From positions 59,316 through 123,315 of the forward strand of contig JANNXI010000107.1 of assembly GCA_031409495.1 (NCBI GenBank): 64,000 nt of DNA, given 5' to 3'. Below the pieces are notes generated by a model, which saw only the letters and a program-made list of their open reading frames with translations, did no database searches and was not told the DNA's origin. Origin of the DNA: JANMDR01 sp031409495. Lineage in GTDB: Bacteria > Pseudomonadota > Gammaproteobacteria > Burkholderiales > Usitatibacteraceae. Numbering within the stretch: position 1 is the stretch's first letter; every line of letters starts with the position of its first letter. This document shows, piece by piece, positions 26,929 through 35,036 of this stretch. The position numbers were made by a program, and so were the translations under genes.

Positions 26929-27819
26929 ATGAGTTCAGTAAATCGTAAGGGAATTATTTTGGCCGGCGGTAGCGGCACGCGTCTGTATCCCGTGACGCAA
27001 GTGGTATCGAAGCAATTACTGCCAATTTACGATAAGCCGATGGTTTATTATCCATTAAGCACGCTAATGCTAGCGGGTATGCAGGATATTTTGATTATTT
27101 CCACGCCGCAAGATACGCCTCGGTTTCAAGAGTTGTTAGGCGATGGTGCAAAGTGGGGTTTAAATCTGCAATATGCGGTGCAGCCGAGCCCTGATGGCTT
27201 GGCGCAGGCCTTCCACATTGGCCGTGATTTTGTGGGTAACAACCCTTCCGCCCTCGTGCTTGGCGACAATATTTTTTATGGGCATGACTTTTCGGTGCAG
27301 CTCGATCGCGCTGATAAACGTATTAGCGGATCCACCGTATTTGCTTATCGCGTGCACGATCCAGAGCGTTATGGCGTGGCTGAATTCGATGATCAATTGC
27401 GGGTATTGTCGCTAGAGGAAAAACCGTTAAAACCGAAATCGCATTACGCCGTCACGGGGCTTTATTTTTACGATACTCAAGTCTGCGACTTAGTGCGTGA
27501 TCTTAAGCCGTCATCGCGCGGCGAGCTTGAAATTACCGACTTAAACCGTCTATATCTTGAAAAAGGTCAGCTATCCTGCGAATTGATGGGGCGCGGTATG
27601 GCTTGGTTGGATACGGGCACCCATGAGTCTTTGCTGGAAGCGTCGCAATACATCGCAACTTTAGAAAAACGCCAAGGCTTAAAAATTGCCTGTCCAGAAG
27701 AAATTGCGTATCGTCTTGGGTGGATTTCGGCAGCGCAAGTTGAGGCATTGGCAAAACCAATGCTAAAAAATAGCTACGGCCAATATTTGATGCAAATGCT
27801 CAGTGACACGGTGTACTAA
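26929..27819 (+). CDS. rfbA: Glucose-1-phosphate thymidylyltransferase
   Basis: This 296-residue enzyme makes dTDP-glucose from dTTP and glucose-1-phosphate, the first committed step of the rhamnose pathway. The signature KGIILAGGSGTRLYPVT is at the N-terminus. LGDNIFYGHDF and VAEFDDQLRVLSLEEKP are conserved. Start context GTGGGAA. It is 22 bp after rfbB, and its TAA overlaps the rfbC ATG (TAATG). Confidence 0.96.
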   Translation: MSSVNRKGIILAGGSGTRLYPVTQVVSKQLLPIYDKPMVYYPLSTLMLAGMQDILIISTPQDTPRFQELLGDGAKWGLNLQYAVQPSPDGLAQAFHIGRDFVGNNPSALVLGDNIFYGHDFSVQLDRADKRISGSTVFAYRVHDPERYGVAEFDDQLRVLSLEEKPLKPKSHYAVTGLYFYDTQVCDLVRDLKPSSRGELEITDLNRLYLEKGQLSCELMGRGMAWLDTGTHESLLEASQYIATLEKRQGLKIACPEEIAYRLGWISAAQVEALAKPMLKNSYGQYLMQMLSDTVY

Positions 27820-28370
27820 TGAAGGTTGTTGATACAGCAATTGCGGATGTAAAAATAATTGAGCCGAGCGTGTTCGGTGATGCGCGCGGTTGGTTTTATG
27901 AGAGCTTTAACGAAAAGAAGTTTCGAGAGTTACTCGGCGTTACCGACGCATTCGTGCAAGATAATCACTCTAAAAGCGCTAAGGGCGTGTTGCGTGGCTT
28001 ACATTACCAAATTCAAAGCGCGCAGGGCAAGCTTGTGCGCGTGGTAGCGGGTGAAGTCTTTGATGTGGCGGTAGACATTCGTAAGTCGTCCGCTACGTTT
28101 GGAAAGCACGTCAGTGTGATTCTTAGTGCTGAAAATCAAAAAATGTTTTGGGTGCCAAAAGGCTTTGCGCATGGCTTTATGGCGCTCACTGAAGGCGCTG
28201 AATTTTTGTATAAAACCACTGATTACTGGGCAAAGCCACACGAACGTTCCATTCGTTGGAATGACCCGGCGTTGGCCATTGCGTGGCCTACAGAGCGTGT
28301 AGGTGTGCCCTCGGTGAATGAGAAAGACCAGGCAGGTAACTTGTTAGCTGATGCGGAAATATTTGCATGA
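27819..28370 (+). CDS. rfbC: dTDP-4-dehydrorhamnose 3,5-epimerase
   Basis: A 183-residue cupin-fold epimerase of the dTDP-rhamnose pathway. GDARGWFYESFNEKKF, DNHSKSAKGVLRGLHYQ with the catalytic His, and WVPKGFAHGF are typical, and the length is usual. Its start overlaps the rfbA stop and its stop overlaps the rfbD start (ATGA), so the genes are coupled. Confidence 0.95.
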   Translation: MKVVDTAIADVKIIEPSVFGDARGWFYESFNEKKFRELLGVTDAFVQDNHSKSAKGVLRGLHYQIQSAQGKLVRVVAGEVFDVAVDIRKSSATFGKHVSVILSAENQKMFWVPKGFAHGFMALTEGAEFLYKTTDYWAKPHERSIRWNDPALAIAWPTERVGVPSVNEKDQAGNLLADAEIFA

Positions 28371-29239
28371 AGATTTTGATTACTGGAAAAAATGGGCAAA
28401 TGGGTTATGAGCTTGCGCAAGTTTTTGCCAAACCCGGCAACACCGTTTTTGCACTTGACCGTATCGCGATGAATTTGTCGGACGCCAAACAAATACGCGA
28501 GGTAACGCGGGCAATTGCGCCTGATTTAATTTTGAATGCTGCCGCGTACACCGGGGTAGATCTAGCCGAAACAGAATCCGTGTTGGCGTACGCTGTAAAT
28601 GCTGATGCACCTGCAATTTTAGCTGAAGAAGCCAATCGTTTGGGCGCGCGAATTATTCATTACTCAACTGACTATGTGTTTGATGGCGCTGGCACGCGCC
28701 CGTACCGCGAAACGGATACCGTTGCACCGACGAATGTCTATGGACGTTCTAAATTAAAAGGTGAAGAGGCGATCACTGGTATCGCTAAGCAACATTTGGT
28801 TTTGCGCGCAAGCTGGTTGTATTCAAACCGACGTCATAATTTTTTGTTAACCATGTTGCGCCTTGCAGCAGAGCGAGAATCGCTATCAGTAGTCAACGAT
28901 CAGTTAGGGTCGCCCACGTGGGTGCGTCATGTGTCGACCACAACGCAAGTTTTGGTGGATGCGGCTGGAGAATTGTTGGCGCCGAGTGGCGTGTATCATC
29001 TTACGGCTGCGGGTGTGACATCCTGGCACGGGTTTGCAGCAGCGATCATGGCAAAAGCTAGGCCGTCGGTCAAAGTTTTGCCAATTAACAGCGCTGAATA
29101 TAAAGCGCCTGCAAAACGGCCAGCGTATTCTGTTTTGGATAACACTAAAATTGAGAGCGTGCTGAAGTATAAAATGAGCTTATGGGATTCGCAATTAGAC
29201 GCGTGTTTGGCTGAGCGTGACGCGCTTAGTGCCAGCTGA
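28367..29239 (+). CDS. rfbD: dTDP-4-dehydrorhamnose reductase
   Basis: A 290-residue SDR that performs the last step to dTDP-L-rhamnose using NAD(P)H. ITGKNGQMGYEL binds the nucleotide. NAAAYTGVDLAE, YSTDYVFDG and the catalytic YGRSKLKGE are present. With the three genes before it the pathway is complete, so rhamnose is a predicted component of the surface glycan. It overlaps rfbC by 4 bp. Confidence 0.95.
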   Translation: MKILITGKNGQMGYELAQVFAKPGNTVFALDRIAMNLSDAKQIREVTRAIAPDLILNAAAYTGVDLAETESVLAYAVNADAPAILAEEANRLGARIIHYSTDYVFDGAGTRPYRETDTVAPTNVYGRSKLKGEEAITGIAKQHLVLRASWLYSNRRHNFLLTMLRLAAERESLSVVNDQLGSPTWVRHVSTTTQVLVDAAGELLAPSGVYHLTAAGVTSWHGFAAAIMAKARPSVKVLPINSAEYKAPAKRPAYSVLDNTKIESVLKYKMSLWDSQLDACLAERDALSAS

Positions 29240-29270
29240 TTTTTAGTCTATTTCAATAATTAGGAACAGT

Positions 29271-30401
29271 ATGGCTATCCAACTTTTTGTACCAAAATTT
29301 AGAATTGAAGAGTGTCTTGCCGAGATCCGTGAATGCCTCGAAAAAGGCTGGACCGGCATGGGATTTAAAACGATCACGTTTGAAGAGGACTGGAAAAAGT
29401 ATACCGGTTTACCGAACGCACATTTTTTAAACTCCAATACCGTTGGCCTACACTTGGCCGTAGAAGTATACAAGCGCAAATTGGGTTGGAACGACGGTGA
29501 TGAAATAATTTGCACGCCGCTCACTTTTGTGTCGAGCAATCATGCCGTCATGTACGCAAAGTTAAAGCCCGTTTTTGCTGACGTAGACTCAAGCTTGTGC
29601 TTGGGTCCAGCCGATGTGCTCAAAAAGATTACGCCAAAAACGCGCGCTGTGATGTTCGTCGGGCTAGGTGGCAATGTAGGTAACTATGCCGAAGTATTAA
29701 ACATTTGCCGTGAAAAAAATATTGTGATGATTTTAGACGCCGCACATATGTCGGGCACTAGAGTTAATGGTAAACATGTAGGTCACGATGCGGATGTAAC
29801 CGTGTTTAGCTACCAAGCCGTGAAGAATCTGCCCACCGCTGATTCCGGCATGATCTGTTTTTCTGATGCGAAGGATGACGAATTAGCCCGTAAGCTTACT
29901 TGGCTTGGCATTAACAAAGATACCTTCTCTCGTACAGCCGCACAGGGCGCTTATAAGTGGATGTATGACGTGGAAGATGTCGGTTTTAAGTATCACGGAA
30001 ATTCAATTATGGCCGCGATCGGCATTGTACAATTAAAATATTTGGATATTGATAACGCTTATCGCCGCCAAATAGCGACGTGGTATCGAGAGGGATTAGC
30101 TGAGGCTGCCCACGTTGGTACCGTTGCCATCGCCGCTGGTTGCGAATCGGCCAACCATCTATTTCAAGTGCGCGTTAAGAACCGCGAAGCAGTAATGTTG
30201 GCGCTCAATCAACACGAAGTGTTTCCGGGTGTGCACTATCGCGACAACACGGAGTATCGAATGTTCGCTTATGGCAAAGGGACCTGTCCGCACGCCCATC
30301 AGGCATCGAATGAAATTATATCGCTACCGTTACATATGAATTTGACGCGACAAGATGTAATGCTGGTGGCGCAGTTGGTTAGTCAATACGCGGCTAAATA
30401 A
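29271..30401 (+). CDS. DegT/DnrJ/EryC1 family sugar aminotransferase
   Basis: This 376-residue PLP enzyme would aminate a keto-sugar nucleotide. TPLTFVSSNHAVMYAKLKPVFADVD, LDAAHMSGT and the PLP-lysine region FSYQAVKNLPTADSG (Lys at about residue 185) mark the family. It follows rfbD by 31 bp and precedes an N-acetyltransferase gene, suggesting the glycan contains an acetamido deoxysugar made from the RfbB product. The exact sugar is an inference I cannot settle. Confidence 0.9.
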   Translation: MAIQLFVPKFRIEECLAEIRECLEKGWTGMGFKTITFEEDWKKYTGLPNAHFLNSNTVGLHLAVEVYKRKLGWNDGDEIICTPLTFVSSNHAVMYAKLKPVFADVDSSLCLGPADVLKKITPKTRAVMFVGLGGNVGNYAEVLNICREKNIVMILDAAHMSGTRVNGKHVGHDADVTVFSYQAVKNLPTADSGMICFSDAKDDELARKLTWLGINKDTFSRTAAQGAYKWMYDVEDVGFKYHGNSIMAAIGIVQLKYLDIDNAYRRQIATWYREGLAEAAHVGTVAIAAGCESANHLFQVRVKNREAVMLALNQHEVFPGVHYRDNTEYRMFAYGKGTCPHAHQASNEIISLPLHMNLTRQDVMLVAQLVSQYAAK

Positions 30402-30419
30402 GCCTAGCGCCGGCAAACG

Positions 30420-30917
30420 ATGAAACCCGCTCTGCATCCAATTGAGTTTGGTAGTGTGCGGCTTCGGTTATTGTCGCCTGATGACTTGCCCTACACGTTA
30501 GCATGGCGAAATCAAGATGACGTCCGCAAGTGGTTTAAATATAATGGTTCAGTGACTGCCGAGCAGCATCTAGCGTGGTTTGAGAAGTATCGCGTTAACG
30601 CGGACGATTTTGTGTTTATGGTTGAGCATAGGGAAAATCAAGAGCGATTAGGGCAGGTGGCGATATACGATGTCGATGGTGTGCGACGCCAGGCCGAGGT
30701 AGGCCGTTTTATCGTTGCGCCGGCGGCGATTGGTCGGGGATTTATGACCCAGGCCATGCAGGCTTTGGCAACCTGCGCGACTCAGCAACTTGGGCTTTCG
30801 CGATTATTTTTGGAAGTATTCGCCCATAATTTGCGCGCTATTCGGCTCTATGAGCGTGTGGGATATAAACAATGTCATGCAAACGATGATTTGATTGTGA
30901 TGGAAAAACTACTGTAG
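30420..30917 (+). CDS. GNAT-family N-acetyltransferase
   Basis: A 165-residue RimJ/RimL-like acetyltransferase. The fold is visible from VRLRLLSPDDLPYTLAWRNQ through VGRFIVAPAAIGRGFMTQAM (acetyl-CoA loop, here AAIGRG) to LEVFAHNLRAIRLYERVGY. Next to a DegT aminotransferase, such enzymes usually acetylate the new amino group of a nucleotide sugar. ATG 30420 is 18 bp after the aminotransferase stop. Confidence 0.85.
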   Translation: MKPALHPIEFGSVRLRLLSPDDLPYTLAWRNQDDVRKWFKYNGSVTAEQHLAWFEKYRVNADDFVFMVEHRENQERLGQVAIYDVDGVRRQAEVGRFIVAPAAIGRGFMTQAMQALATCATQQLGLSRLFLEVFAHNLRAIRLYERVGYKQCHANDDLIVMEKLL

Positions 30918-30972
30918 TTTTAGTCGCATTTTATCAAAGCACCAAAATAAACAGATACTTTTGACTGGAAAT

Positions 30973-31773
30973 ATGCAAACACAACTGGCAGTATTGCTCA
31001 ATGATAATAGAACCGCACTCCGCAATTGGCGTGTGTGGGTGCATATGGGCGTATCCGACTTGAGTAATCGCTTTTCCAAGTCGGCGTTAGGGCCGCTATG
31101 GATAGTGCTTAATTTGGCGATGTGGGTCGTCGGCGTTGGGCTGGTGTACGCGAAGCTTTTTAATATGGAAATGCGCGAGTTTTTACCATTCCTCACCATA
31201 GGTTTTGGAGTGTGGGGTTTTCTGGTAGCGACTCTCAGCGAGGGGGGGCAGGCATTTGTGATGGCTGAAGGCTATATAAAACAGTTCACTTACCCTAAAC
31301 AGATATATTTGCTGCGTTTTTTAGTCAATTACTCATTGGTGCTGCTTGTTAGTATTGTTGCGTTTTTTGTGGTGGCAGCTTTGTACGAGCGCCGGATTGA
31401 TTTTGGCACTCTTTGGGTTTTCGTCGGACTTGCCGTGCTGGTACTTATTAGTTACGCACACATCACTATCATGGCCTATCTCACTGCGCGATTTAGAGAT
31501 CTTCCGCATGGCGTTGCATCGTTAATGCAGGTGCTGTTTTTTCTAACCCCTGTAATGTTTACGGCGGAAAAGTTGGCGGAAAAGGGTTTGGATTTTATTT
31601 ACAGATATAACCCGTTATATTACCTGATTGAAATCGTGCGTTACCCGCTCATGGAGGCTAAAGCAGCGCCAGTCGAAGTTTATGCCGCTTGCGGCATCTA
31701 TTTGGTGTTTGTTTACCTCGCGGCCTTCATCACCGCAAGAATGCTAGATAAGCGCTTGGTTTATATTTTATGA
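30973..31773 (+). CDS. wzm: ABC-2 type polysaccharide export permease (Wzm-like)
   Basis: A 266-residue inner-membrane permease with six predicted helices. It begins with RNWRVWVHMGVSDLSNRFSKS and ends DKRLVYIL; PLYYLIEIVRYPLM is also typical of O-antigen and capsule exporters. It pairs with the ATPase gene that overlaps its stop (ATGA). I chose ATG 30973; an in-frame TTG at 30961 would add four residues. Its presence means the glycan made here is exported by the ABC route, not the Wzx/Wzy route; no wzy-like gene is seen. Confidence 0.9.
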   Translation: MQTQLAVLLNDNRTALRNWRVWVHMGVSDLSNRFSKSALGPLWIVLNLAMWVVGVGLVYAKLFNMEMREFLPFLTIGFGVWGFLVATLSEGGQAFVMAEGYIKQFTYPKQIYLLRFLVNYSLVLLVSIVAFFVVAALYERRIDFGTLWVFVGLAVLVLISYAHITIMAYLTARFRDLPHGVASLMQVLFFLTPVMFTAEKLAEKGLDFIYRYNPLYYLIEIVRYPLMEAKAAPVEVYAACGIYLVFVYLAAFITARMLDKRLVYIL

Positions 31774-32522
31774 GTCAAATTGGTGTTACGTTAAAAAATG
31801 TCGGTGTGCGCTTTGATGTAGCGCCAGGTGACGGCCACAGTTTGAAGGGCTTTGTCGCTTCGCTACGTGCTGGCAAGCGGCAGATGCTCGAGCCGGTGCA
31901 CGGATTAAAAAATATTACCGTGGAGATAAAGCCCGGTGAACGTGTGGGGCTGATTGGTTTAAATGGTGCGGGTAAAAGTACGCTTCTAAAGGTGATGGCT
32001 GGAATCTACCCACCAACGAGTGGCGAGGCGAAAACAGTAGGTCACGTTTGCCCAATGTTTGAGTTTGCCACTGGCTTCGAAATGAACCGGTCGGGTTGGG
32101 ACAATATCCGCATTCGCGCCATGTTGTTGGGCATGCAACCACAAGAGATCGACGCGAAGATGCCTGAAATTGCGGCATTTACGGAACTTGGTGATCGACT
32201 AAACTACCCCGTACGTACTTATTCGGCGGGTATGTTTATTCGTTTGGCGTTTAGCGTTTCAACGGCTCTCAATCCAGAAATTTTACTGCTCGATGAAGTA
32301 ATGGGTGCAGGTGATATGGGCTTCACCGAAAAAGCCGGGGCACGGATGCGCGAATTTATGGACCAAGGCAAGATATTGGTGTTTTCCTCGCATAGCATGG
32401 AGCTACTAAGCCAGTATTGCGCACGTACCATTTGGCTCGAACGTGGGGAAGTGCGCATGGACGGCGATACCAAGGATGTAACTCGCTTGTATGCCGAATC
32501 AGTAATAGCGCGAGCAGTTTAA
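31770..32522 (+). CDS. wzt: Polysaccharide export ATPase (Wzt-like, short form)
   Basis: A 250-residue ABC ATPase: Walker A GLNGAGKST, signature YSAGM, Walker B EILLLDEVMGAGD, H-loop SSHSME. It ends soon after the nucleotide-binding domain and lacks the C-terminal carbohydrate-binding domain of Wzt proteins such as those of E. coli O8/O9a, which exceed 400 residues. Short forms exist and export glycans without terminal-cap recognition. The 5' end overlaps the permease gene. Confidence 0.9.
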   Translation: MSQIGVTLKNVGVRFDVAPGDGHSLKGFVASLRAGKRQMLEPVHGLKNITVEIKPGERVGLIGLNGAGKSTLLKVMAGIYPPTSGEAKTVGHVCPMFEFATGFEMNRSGWDNIRIRAMLLGMQPQEIDAKMPEIAAFTELGDRLNYPVRTYSAGMFIRLAFSVSTALNPEILLLDEVMGAGDMGFTEKAGARMREFMDQGKILVFSSHSMELLSQYCARTIWLERGEVRMDGDTKDVTRLYAESVIARAV

Positions 32523-32529
32523 TACGGTC

Positions 32530-33792
32530 ATGGCGATAACACAAAACAGCAGAACCTCCGTTTCGGCCCCAATTCTAGTGATTGCGCTAGGTCCGGTGCA
32601 GGCGAGCGTTACGTTATTTTTTGACCTGCTACCTATTCAAGTTCGGCCCTTCGTGCGCGTCATTTTTGCCGGAGACGCGGATATAAAAACGCAAATCATT
32701 GAAGCGCAGGCCGTAATTTTTGTCCGCGGTTTCTTGGAGTATGAGGAGCTAATTGCCTTTACAAAGCATGTAGGCGTACCCATGTATCACTACTGCGATG
32801 ACAATTTCATTGTGGTTGGTGAAGAGGTAGAACGTTATGGTGCTGATTATGCATTCTATACGCGCGATAATGTAAGGCGAATGTTGGAAGGCTTTGCGGG
32901 ATGTTTGTTGTCGGTACCTAACTTGGTAGATTTCTATCGCCAGAATATGCTGCATACCAATTTGTATTTGTTCCCCCCAATAGCAGCATTCGATGAGTAC
33001 GGCGATGCGGCGCATGACTACCCAGAGTCACGTCCTTTCACCCTTTCGTTTTTTGGTGGCGGCGATCGGCATCGCGCGTTCGTAGATTATATTGTTCCCG
33101 CTGTAAAGCGGCTTTCAAAAGCGCAGGCGGTAGACTTGATCGCGTTTGGCGTTGCGGTCGGCGCCGTTGATTGTCATGGCTACCCCAACTTGCGCGTCTT
33201 TTATCCTCCGTACGAGCCTGATTACCGATTAGCAATACGGCAATTTAGGCACTACGCCCCAAGTGTTATGCTTCATTCGAGTTCCGCCACCCGTAACAAC
33301 GCCTACAAAAATTGCAACAACATTATTAATGGTGTGCTGGTGGGTGCTGCCATGATTTGCAGTCGAACAGAGCCTTATTTAGGGCTGGACGAAGTTTCTG
33401 CGACTTTATTGGCTGATGATAGCGCGGAGTCATGGTATCTATCCTTGTGGCAGTTTGCGAACTCCCCGAGTAGGCTCGAGCAGTTCAGGCGCGGTGCAAA
33501 GGTGTATTGTGAAAGCACCTATGGCGGTACTGCAAATGTTGCAGCCATTAAAACAATAGCGCAAGAGACTCAAGTCGTCAGTGAGAACGCAGTATATCTG
33601 CGCTGGATTAATGCAGTAAAGTACACTAAGGGCGCAATCGAACGACAAGACGCTAAAAGCGAGGTGCTTCGCCGAACTATCACGAGCCAAGCTGCTTTGC
33701 TTTTGGCGGGCGAGACCGAATGCCATAACATTCGCTCAACGCTTTATCTCAATGGTGAAACATTGGCGGCAAGAGAACGAGGAGCGGCTTAA
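32530..33792 (+). CDS. Putative glycosyltransferase, single 'DDN' GT-B-like domain (paralogue 1)
   Basis: I do not recognise a named family. The 420-residue protein shares an order of landmarks with the next two plus-strand genes and the one at 38950. These are ASVTLFFDLLP, AQAVIFVRGF, an aromatic-rich HYCDDNF, YAFYTRDNVRRMLEGFAG, LFPP, SFFGGGDRHRAFVDYIVPAV, then LHSSSATRNNAYKNCNNIINGVLVGA and a late IICSRTEPYL-like strand. The pattern of two Rossmann-like halves suggests a GT-B glycosyltransferase. The start lies 7 bp after the Wzt stop and the stop overlaps the next start (TAATG). Soluble, with no signal or membrane helix. The function in chain assembly is inferred from locus and fold. Confidence 0.7.
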   Translation: MAITQNSRTSVSAPILVIALGPVQASVTLFFDLLPIQVRPFVRVIFAGDADIKTQIIEAQAVIFVRGFLEYEELIAFTKHVGVPMYHYCDDNFIVVGEEVERYGADYAFYTRDNVRRMLEGFAGCLLSVPNLVDFYRQNMLHTNLYLFPPIAAFDEYGDAAHDYPESRPFTLSFFGGGDRHRAFVDYIVPAVKRLSKAQAVDLIAFGVAVGAVDCHGYPNLRVFYPPYEPDYRLAIRQFRHYAPSVMLHSSSATRNNAYKNCNNIINGVLVGAAMICSRTEPYLGLDEVSATLLADDSAESWYLSLWQFANSPSRLEQFRRGAKVYCESTYGGTANVAAIKTIAQETQVVSENAVYLRWINAVKYTKGAIERQDAKSEVLRRTITSQAALLLAGETECHNIRSTLYLNGETLAARERGAA

Positions 33793-35036
33793 TGATTGCA
33801 CCAATTTTGGCGCTTTGCCGAAACCCGCGCGAAGTCAGCGCACATCATTATTTACGTTCAGCAATCGTCGAGAGATGGGATGCGGACGACACGCGCGGTT
33901 ACACAAAACTACTAAGCGCATCTGCAGTTATTTTTAACCGCGAAATGCTTAGCATGCCTACTTGGCTAGATGCTGCGCGAATGTTAGGCGTGCCGCGCTA
34001 CTATTTCATGGACGAAAATGTAGTAACGATGCGGGATCAGCCTGAGTATCACACCCATACGTTCCATCAATATAGCAGCACGGAGTTGTGCGCATCCATA
34101 GCAGATTTTTCAGGCGTATTCGTTTCTAGTCAGACGCTGGCAAGCTACGTACGCGATAGCGGTATTCATCAAAACGTGAGCGTACTTTCGCCAATAGCGA
34201 CACAATTGCCGCTTGCGCCGGCGGCTAGTACACTTGATGGGCTTGGTTATAGCGCGTCTCGCGTAATTCGCGTGGCTTTTTTTTCAACGCCGATTCGGCA
34301 AGGATTGTTTGCCACCTATGTCTTGCCTGCGCTCCGTAATTTAGCGCACGACTTTAATATTGAGTTAGTAGCCTTTGGGTGCGCGTCAGGAAGCTTAGAC
34401 GATGAAACATCCCCACTCCGCGTTCGCACGCCCAAATGGAACATGAACTATGAAAGCGCGTTGGGAGAGCTCAAGGACTGGAATCCTGAAATAATTCTCC
34501 AGCCAGAAATAATCACAGATAGTACGCCCTACAAAATGCCCACCATGCTCATTACTGCAGCGCATGTTGGCGCGGCATTGATTGCTAGCAAAGTTCCTCC
34601 CTACATCGCGCTCGCGTTAGATGTCCATCAACCGGTCATGCTGGCGACAAATACGGTGCAAAGTTGGACCGAGTCAATTAGACTTTCGCTCCAGTCGCCA
34701 TCGCTTCGTTATCGTTGCGCGCAAGCAGCCATCGATTGGGTTGGAGAGAATTGGCCGAGTGAGCAAAATCTTGCAACGTTATCGAAGTTGCTGCAGTTGC
34801 ATCCGGCGCCGTCTGATGCAACAAAAGGCGAGCGTGCTAAACGATATTTTCCCACTATGGCCGCCAGTTTTGAACGAGCGCGCTCCCTTACCCACAGCCA
34901 ACTCGAAACAGTTAAAGCGCAAACGGCACAAGTAGAACAGAGTATTCGCGATTTGGACGAACTTCGAGCAGCGTTACTGGATTCTCAAAGAATGATAGCG
35001 TTAGAGGCAGTGCCGCAAGCATTGAGCGTGGAATGA
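33792..35036 (+). CDS. Putative glycosyltransferase, single 'DEN' domain (paralogue 2)
   Basis: A 414-residue relative of its neighbours, shorter at the N-terminus. SASAVIFNREMLSMPTWLDAAR, VPRYYFMDENVVTM, YSSTELCASIADFSGVFVSSQTL and PTMLITAAHVGAALIASKVPPY correspond to positions in the other members. The motif is DEN here instead of DDN. The last 60 residues are a likely coiled coil (LETVKAQTAQVEQSIRDLDEL). Start and stop overlap both neighbours by 1 and 4 bases, so translation is coupled. The catalytic residues are unproven. Confidence 0.68.
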   Translation: MIAPILALCRNPREVSAHHYLRSAIVERWDADDTRGYTKLLSASAVIFNREMLSMPTWLDAARMLGVPRYYFMDENVVTMRDQPEYHTHTFHQYSSTELCASIADFSGVFVSSQTLASYVRDSGIHQNVSVLSPIATQLPLAPAASTLDGLGYSASRVIRVAFFSTPIRQGLFATYVLPALRNLAHDFNIELVAFGCASGSLDDETSPLRVRTPKWNMNYESALGELKDWNPEIILQPEIITDSTPYKMPTMLITAAHVGAALIASKVPPYIALALDVHQPVMLATNTVQSWTESIRLSLQSPSLRYRCAQAAIDWVGENWPSEQNLATLSKLLQLHPAPSDATKGERAKRYFPTMAASFERARSLTHSQLETVKAQTAQVEQSIRDLDELRAALLDSQRMIALEAVPQALSVE

